From positions 126,001 to 190,000 of the forward strand of contig JAJEKV010000313.1 in assembly GCA_021234155.1 (NCBI GenBank): a DNA stretch of 64,000 nt. The letters run 5' to 3'. The notes under the pieces were generated by a model. That model made no database searches, had not been told where the DNA came from, and worked only from the letters and a program-made list of their open reading frames with translations. Below, piece by piece: positions 58,315-64,000 of the stretch; positions within the stretch are counted from its first letter, which is position 1; each line of letters starts with the position of its first letter. The stretch is from Isoetes taiwanensis. Its lineage: Eukaryota; Streptophyta; Lycopodiopsida; Isoetales; Isoetaceae. A program made the translations under genes and the position numbers.

Positions 58315-58613
58315 AGTGCACTAGGTTATTTTAGCGTAGCACAGGCTTCTTAATCTTAAAAATTTCAAAAAGAATTTTGGAAGTTTTCGTAAATTCAAAA
58401 TAACTTTTTGAAGGTTAGAGGAATCTCAAGAAACTTGTCAATGAGGATTGACCCCTCGACCTTTAATATCCCACAGTGAAGTCTTATCCACCACAACAAA
58501 CACTTAATGCTTAATAGTTTTCTAGTTAAAATTATTAAGGCGTTTCGAATCTTATTTTTAGCAGGGTTGCCTAACCCCCCCTGCCCACTTTCTTGCATTC
58601 CTAGCTATGCAAA
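58315..58613. other. Leader region upstream of gag; LTR not identified
   Basis: AT-rich sequence where the primer-binding site and 5' LTR of chromovirus 1 should lie. I see no match to the 144-bp LTR at 20,954-21,097, so the 5' end of the element is undefined. Confidence 0.4.
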
Positions 58614-59146
58614 TTGCAAATCGATCCATAGGATCGACATTCTTAGGAGGAGGAGCATGCATGCATATTTTACATGCATATTTTGCATGCAGTTTTGGAC
58701 CTCCAGTTGAGTTTTTTTATAGCAGAAGTTTTCTTCAGCTTCTCAAATTGACGTTTCTTTTTTGTCTCAACCGTTTTCTTTCTCTTCCTCTTGAACCATG
58801 GAGGTGAGGGGCTTCTTCCTGCATGGATAGACAATTCTTGACGTTGCTTCATTCTCCTCTTTCCATCTTGGCCTAATTATCTAGATTGAGGCAATTCTAT
58901 TTCATCCTTCGTGATTCTTCAAAGTTAAGCAGAGCTCTCTTCTTATCAACGGTTTGGATGCATGATGCGAGTCCTCGTAAGAATGCGAATCGATCTGTAG
59001 GAGCATGCATGCATGTTTTGCATACATGTTTTGCATGCAGTTTTACCCCTCTGGTTTAGTTTTTTATAGCAGGAGTCTTCTTTAGCTTCTCAAATTAGCA
59101 TTTCTTCTTCGTCAGCAGTTTTGTTTTTCTTCCTCTTGAACCCATC
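58614..59146. repeat. Duplicated block, about 365-bp period
   Basis: 58,614-58,801 and 58,980-59,146 share, in order, AATCGATC, GGAGCATGCATGCAT, TTTTGCATGCAGTTTT, TTTTTTATAGCAG, TTCT(T/C)AGCTTCTCAAATT-type text and TTCCTCTTGAACC. No gene recognised. Confidence 0.8.
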
Positions 59147-59390
59147 CCCCCCCAAATCCCTTTTTAATTATGTATAATTAATTAATTCTCTCCATCTCTC
59201 TTTATTTATGTCATGTTTATTGTTTCGCATGGCATGCGTGACCAGCCCTTTTTACTTTGAAGGTTTTTTATCATGTATATATTTTAGTATTTTTGTTTTG
59301 CAGGGATTCAATTAACCTACACTTTCTGGCTTCGTCGATATTCATATTTTTGCAGACCGTTATAGTAGCCTAATGATTGTCCAAGCCCTT

Positions 59391-59470
59391 TGCTGAGGGT
59401 TTATCATTAGGATTTTTCCTCGAAAATCCGAAAGGGCGGGATTTTTAATCCCGGTGATAAGCCTTCAGCA
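59391..59470. repeat. 80-nt three-stem inverted repeat
   Basis: An outer stem pairs TGCTGAGGGTTTATCA (59,391-59,406) with TGATAAGCCTTCAGCA (59,455-59,470), 14 of 16 positions matching. It encloses two smaller hairpins, GGATTTT...AAAATCC (59,411-59,430) and CGGGATT...AATCCCG (near 59,437-59,453). A further hairpin AACAACTCC-ATCGA-GGAGTTGTT follows at about 59,509-59,531. It could be a structured RNA or a transposon end; I cannot tell which. Confidence 0.6.
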
Positions 59471-59830
59471 GGTACATCATCCAACATCTCATCATACTTT
59501 GTTATGTTAACAACTCCATCGAGGAGTTGTTTTTAGCTGCATAATTGTAATATTTTATAATTAGTTTCTGGGTAGCCTGCGATGTGCGGCTATCCACTCT
59601 CAAACAATGTAAGAGACCTGCTGAGATGAATGATGAAAGAGCCTACCTAGTCGCTACGATGGCAGACCTTTAGAAATATGGTTACCATCACTGCTTCATA
59701 GTATAAGTTAAATTCCTGTTTTGGCTGCTACAATAGTGTATATAAATAGACTGATAGCTTAGATATCACATGGTGCTTGTGTATTTTATTGTTCTCACTT
59801 AGCTCATAACTTCCCATTCTATATCATAGG

Positions 59831-60000
59831 TGGAGAAACAAAGACAATGCTTTACCATTGCAATTATGGTGACAAGGCTATTTCAGGCAAAAGATATATC
59901 GAATGTGCTAAATGCACTGATTTTCTTCTTTGCGTACAATGCTTCTACATAGCTATGGAGATCACTATTCACAAGAGCAACCATTCCTACAGGGCTATTG
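59831..60000 (+). pseudogene. ADA2: ADA2-like ZZ zinc-finger exon
   Basis: A lone exon with acceptor CATAG before 59,831 and donor GTAAGT after 60,000. It reads LYHCNYGDKAISGKRYIECA, KCTDFLLCVQCFYIA and THKSNHSYRA-like text (here IHKSNHSYRA), the ZZ zinc finger of the transcriptional adaptor ADA2 (family pattern YHCNYC.KDI...CAKC.DFDLC..CF......HKS.H.YR). ADA2 is a subunit of SAGA-type histone acetyltransferase complexes. The second zinc cysteine (C-x2-C) is a glycine here. No neighbouring SANT or SWIRM exon is visible before the LINE starts, so this is a stray fragment. Confidence 0.65.
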
Positions 60001-60465
60001 TAAGTACACTGCTTTTGTTGTCAAGTCCTTTTAGCCATAATGCATGTTATATATGGCTCACTGTATAGTACACGTGAGCTGCATCCGCATGATTGACGAG
60101 TCAGCAGAAAATACACCACAATTAAATAAAAAAGGTGACTGAGCCAACCAACAGAATTAGCGGATTGGCAACCCCAAATATCCTCATTATCAGAACAGAC
60201 GGGGCATAAAGACCAGATTTACGGGCACTGCGAAAATAGCAAGTCAAATAATACAGAGAAGTGGCAGAGTAATTATGGGATTTTCAAAAAAGGTACCGTT
60301 ATGATAACAAATAAAACTCTGGAAAAATGAAGCGGTTTTGATACCAGGGCAGAATCCTTAGCTCCATAGCCGCAGCCAGAAGAAAGTCACCACTACACGC
60401 TACACACAAGGCTCAATGGCAGACCACACAGCCAACAGAAGAAAGAGGATACAGCAAAGGCACCA

Positions 60466-61065
60466 GTGAGCCAGCAAGATCTCAAGGATTTCTTGGCCCA
60501 GATGAACAAGCAGCCAGAGACCAGAATCCCAAGCATGGAGGCACTCAATACATTGGCGGAAACGGCTAACCGCAACAAGATAGCCATATCCAGCATGGAT
60601 GTCAGAATACAAGGGGTCGAGAGGACGAGCGAAGAGATGCAACGGAGGATAAATGAAATCGACGAAGAAAAAGCCAAGATCATGCAGAGGTTGGTTGACC
60701 TACAAAAGGTGAATGTTGAGTTAGATGCATGGGAATCTTTTGATAAAATAAAACCGCACATCATGGAATTCGAGGAATAAAATAGGATTAAACATGATGT
60801 TAGGCTGATAGGAGTGGCAGAGAAACCTAATGAAGATACATATCGAGTTCCTGCAGAGGTAATAGAAATAGTTTTCAAAGAGCATCGAAGCACAATTGCC
60901 AAGGCAGTACACTCGGGCCAATGGAGGGGACGAGCAAGTCACATAAATCTGACGCTCAGGGACATGGTAGCCGAGGAACGAATACTGCGCATGCGATTCA
61001 GATTGAGAAACGGAATCAAGTTACAAGAAGCACTAACAGTTATGCAAATGGTGGGTTTTGCCTGA
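60466..61065 (+). pseudogene. LINE ORF1 (coiled-coil RNA-binding protein)
   Basis: One frame with an internal TAA at 60,778. The first part (MSQQDLKDFLAQMNKQPETR, RRINEIDEEKAKIMQRLVDL) is helical and heptad-like, fitting the ORF1 coiled coil that trimerises. The second part (VRLIGVAEKPNEDTYRVPAE, FRLRNGIKLQEA) resembles the RNA-recognition and C-terminal parts of L1-type ORF1p (R..G+.E..). Confidence 0.6.
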
Positions 61066-61469
61066 GAATTGGCCAAGGCCGAGGAACCGAATCAGCGAGG
61101 GATACAAGCGTGAGTCGCATGGGAAAGTGTACCGCATTGCGGATCGGGGACCGTAATCACAGGACATAACCGTAAACACTGGAGACTGGAAGCCATAAGA
61201 TCAAAGGGGCAGGAAGGGGGGAGTGTCAATATCCTGACAATGACAACACAGGGGTTGGATGGAATGGCACCGGTAGAGATGACTCCCGAGGTGACATAGC
61301 CAGACACAGAAGGGGGAAGAGGAAACGAAGGCGGCGAGGAACATGTACACCAAGACGGGCGAATGGGCCCAGTTTCAACATCAAAAACTAGGGGACGACC
61401 CAGGAGAGTAACCAATGCGTCATAACAAACAGAGAATCTGAAAGAACAACCCAGAGGGAAGAGGCATTG

Positions 61470-62240
61470 ACCAATGGTACTGGAACTGCACAGGGTATCC
61501 GTGGGATGATGGGAAAAGGCTCGAGGAGGCTCATAACTGCGACATAATATGCCTAGTGGAAACATGGGAACAGAATGTCAAGAGACTAGCAGAAGAGAAA
61601 GGATATCGGCTATTCACGTGTTGGAAAGACAAGGATTTTAAGATAGGAAGAGGGAGTGCAGGATTAGCATATTATATAAGAGAAAGTATAGCCAATAATG
61701 TATGTATTTTACATTCGGATATCAATAAAAGATACATGATGCTAGGCATTCAATTGCAAAATAAAAAATGGTTAACCCTCATTGTAGCATACTACCCACC
61801 AAACAGTGACATGCTGGAATTAATGGATCTAGGCGAAAGTATGATGAAATGGAAGGATCAGGGACCTATGATACTGATGGGGGACCTAAATGCCAGAACA
61901 AGACAGGAACAAGCACAGATCATGAGCATGAACGAAGCAAATGGGCAATGGGAACACACTACGAGAACACAGGAATGGAAAAGAAATACGGAAGACAAGG
62001 CAGAAGTTAATGCTAAAGGGGAACTACTAATAGAGATATGTACAGCAACAGGAGTAGTTATAGGCAACGGGGCACATAAGTGACAAAAATCAGGGGGATT
62101 TACGAGCCAGAATGCACACGGGAAAAGCATAGTCGACTATGTATTACTAAATGACCAGGCAGCAGCAGATATCCTAAGCTTCGACATAGCGGAATGGCCA
62201 ACTGGAAAGAGGGAGAGCCACAGACCCATGCAGCTAACAC
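61470..62240 (+). pseudogene. LINE endonuclease domain
   Basis: Apurinic-endonuclease fold blocks in order: CDIICLVETWEQN (the E of the active site), GSAGLAYYIRESI, IVAYYPPNSD, ILMGDLNARTRQ (the D-x-N block), then past a stop at 62,081 SIVDYVLLNDQAA and ESHRPMQL, where SHR stands for the usual SDH. It nicks the target DNA to start reverse transcription. Confidence 0.85.
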
Positions 62241-62296
62241 TAAAGCAGGAAGTATAGACACAAACTAAAAGACATCAAAAAAAGGAAAGCAAAGAA

Positions 62297-63776
62297 TTGA
62301 AAATACACTTCCAAAGTAGACACGCGGAAACCGTCATACAGAGTGTTAGAACAGAGGTGGGGAATTGGGCATGGGATGACCATAAAGCAGATGAGAATGG
62401 GGACATGCTCAACGATCTATTGGTGAAAATGGCAACAAACATCTTCAGGAGGCTGACAAGGCCGAGAAAGAACCAGGCGTTCAGGGCTTCAGTGTGGTAT
62501 GATAAGGAATGTAGGGAGCATAAAAGGAGAGTCAGGGACCAAAAAGGCACAGATGCATATCACATAGAAAGGGCGTCATACCTGAGATTGCTAAAAACAA
62601 AAAAGAAACAGAAATCTACTGCAAAGACCAATGGGGCTGGCCGAGATGTTAAGAAAACAACCCATGAGATTTTGGAAAGGACTTAAAAGAAGGGAGAGGA
62701 AAGCAAAAAGTCAGAGAATACACAACAGGGTGCACGAGAGATTCACTGGGAACAGTACCTTTAGAAACTATATAAGACAGGGGCAGCACCAATACCAACG
62801 CCTATACCCACTCCACATGGGACAAATAGACCGTGTTTTAGCATACAGGAGGTAATGATTGCCTTGCACAGCATGTCCAACAACAAAGCACCAGACCTCT
62901 ATGGACTGACAGTCGAGCTATTGAAATGTGTAGATACAGTAATTGGAGAACAGGCAACGGGGATATTTAACGGCGTAATCCACACAGGGTTACCGGACAG
63001 ATGGACATACAACAGGGTGATACCTTTGCATAAGGAGGGAGCTAGAAGACCCTGAGAACTATAGGACGATAATGGTGAGCTCTATCTTCGCCAAATGGTT
63101 CGGGAAGGTGCTGGACAATAATCTGAAACACTGGGCAGAAACAAAAAAACTAAGAGCACAAGGGCAGACAGGTTTTAGACCAGAACACTCAACCATAGAC
63201 TATTTGGTAACACTTCGAATATTAATAGAACAATGCAAAGCACAGGAAAAGAAGATAAGATGCTGCTTTGTAGACTTTAGAAAAGCATTTGATACGGTCC
63301 CGCAAAAGAAGCTGTTGCAAAGACTAGTAGATATGAGAGCCCTGGATGACATGGTAGGATCGATAGTGCGACTCTATCAGAGGGTATACGCAAAAATGGA
63401 GAAGGACGGACAGGCGATAGACTGTGATACATGAATTAAGGGATGCCCTCTGTCACCGACACTATTCGGTATATACATAGATGCACTGCAGGGGTTCATT
63501 ACAGAGAACCAAGGGGATGCAGATGTTCCAATACTGGGGGACACTAAGGTACCTATCATGCTACATGCAGATGATTTAAGCATGATGGCCACAAAGAGCA
63601 AGGGGATGCGCAGGTTACTAGGGTCACTAGAAGCATTTTGTGAGAAGACAGGGCTAACGGTAAATCTAGCAAAAACCAAAATAGTTACATTCGGCACCAA
63701 AAACAGACACGTACTATTCAAATACATGGGGACAGAATTAGAAGAATCGGGCGGAATACAGGTATTTAGGGTATGA
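62297..63776 (+). pseudogene. LINE reverse transcriptase domain
   Basis: Blocks: NNKAPDLYGLTVELLK, WTYNRVIPLHKEG, TGFRPEHSTIDYLVTLRILI, RCCFVDFRKAFDTVP (first catalytic aspartate), CPLSPTLFGIYIDALQG, MLHADDLSMMA with the active site at about 63,564-63,578 (HADD in place of YADD), and TVNLAKTKIVTFG. Stops at 63,053 and 63,432 break the frame. Confidence 0.85.
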
Positions 63777-64000
63777 TGCACACGGCACGGGCAACTGGGC
63801 CAGGGGGGCTGACGCCAGATTCCAAGCAGCCATTGGGAGCTATTTTAGTATGAAGAATTTCTGTAATAGAAGCAGAATAGTTGACTGGGAGATCAAGTGT
63901 TACCTGTTTAGTACAATAAATGCATCAACACAGCTATATGGATCAGAGGCATGGGGACCCGGACTATTAGACAAGAAATGGGACAAGCAAGAAGGGATCT

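Larger units (their letters stand above)
60360..64000 (+). mobile_element. LINE, 5' and central part, continuing past the window
   Basis: Non-LTR retrotransposon with, in order, a coiled-coil ORF1 (60,466-61,065), an endonuclease (61,470-62,240) and a reverse transcriptase (62,855-63,776 and beyond). It is the most complete member of the LINE type seen at 1-1.5 kb and 18.1-18.8 kb. Several frame breaks, but motifs are well preserved, suggesting moderate age. Confidence 0.85.

Noticed and set aside
60393-60902. 169-codon minus-strand frame in the LINE
   Set aside because: Antisense to LINE ORF1, whose coiled-coil composition explains it.
61092-61565. 157-codon minus-strand frame
   Set aside because: It lies antisense to the ORF1-ORF2 junction of the LINE, and no known motif is visible.

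Overview
The window looks like a repeat-rich chromosomal segment from a land plant. Host genes contain GT-AG introns, and the only gene that appears complete is a cytosolic type II peroxiredoxin with three plant-style exons. Broken copies of a thaumatin-like gene, a leucine-rich-repeat receptor and an ADA2 exon point the same way. The transposon families (chromovirus, long-LTR Ty3 element, L1, giant TIR elements) suggest a large genome. A fern or another non-flowering plant is my guess, not something I can prove from this sequence.

Region by region: 1-1.5 kb is the 3' end of a LINE. 2.5-6.1 kb holds two copies of a tRNA-derived SINE, with between them a hAT element bearing a perfect 8-bp target duplication and a MITE-like insertion inside it. 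6.6-12.1 kb holds gene remnants, the peroxiredoxin gene and a 980-bp inverted-repeat element just upstream of it. 12-16.5 kb has little beyond small duplications. 16.6-20.95 kb is an L1 LINE on the minus strand, itself interrupted by a piece of another LINE.

From 20.95 to 58.3 kb there is one nested structure. The base is a Ty3/gypsy chromovirus on the minus strand: gag at 57-58.3 kb, protease near 56.8 kb, integrase and a 144-bp LTR at 21-22.4 kb. Its reverse-transcriptase region is cut twice. Element A (23,662-48,670, 25,009 bp) has perfect 31-bp terminal inverted repeats and a 4-5 bp target duplication. Element B (about 48,790-56,392, 7.6 kb) has imperfect inverted repeats and a 4-6 bp duplication. 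Only about 120 bp of the chromovirus separates the two. Removing either insert brings the flanking chromovirus sequence back into frame.

Element A carries decayed exons of a transposase on the minus strand. Its motifs (QLDN..RENKN, then GHTH) match the group I know as DUF7869. It also carries, divergently on the plus strand, a gene with a ParB-like segment and a DIPYG methyltransferase-like motif. About 20 copies of a short palindrome (core CTATGCGCGCATAG) are scattered through its non-coding parts. A 5.5-kb satellite of about 434-bp units, each with a tRNA-like promoter, lies between transposase segments. A second Ty3/gypsy element with 0.6-kb LTRs (30,969-41,992) has landed inside the transposase gene. 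Element B carries a different DDE-type transposase, a small acidic protein gene, and a minus-strand gene with an FCP1-like phosphatase domain.

From 58.6 to 60 kb come a local duplication, a strongly folded inverted repeat and an ADA2 ZZ-finger exon. The window ends in a LINE (about 60.36-64 kb) of the same general kind as the fragments at 1 kb and 18 kb. Nearly all transposon reading frames are broken by stops and shifts. Some of these may be assembly errors, so gene boundaries inside the elements are approximate.
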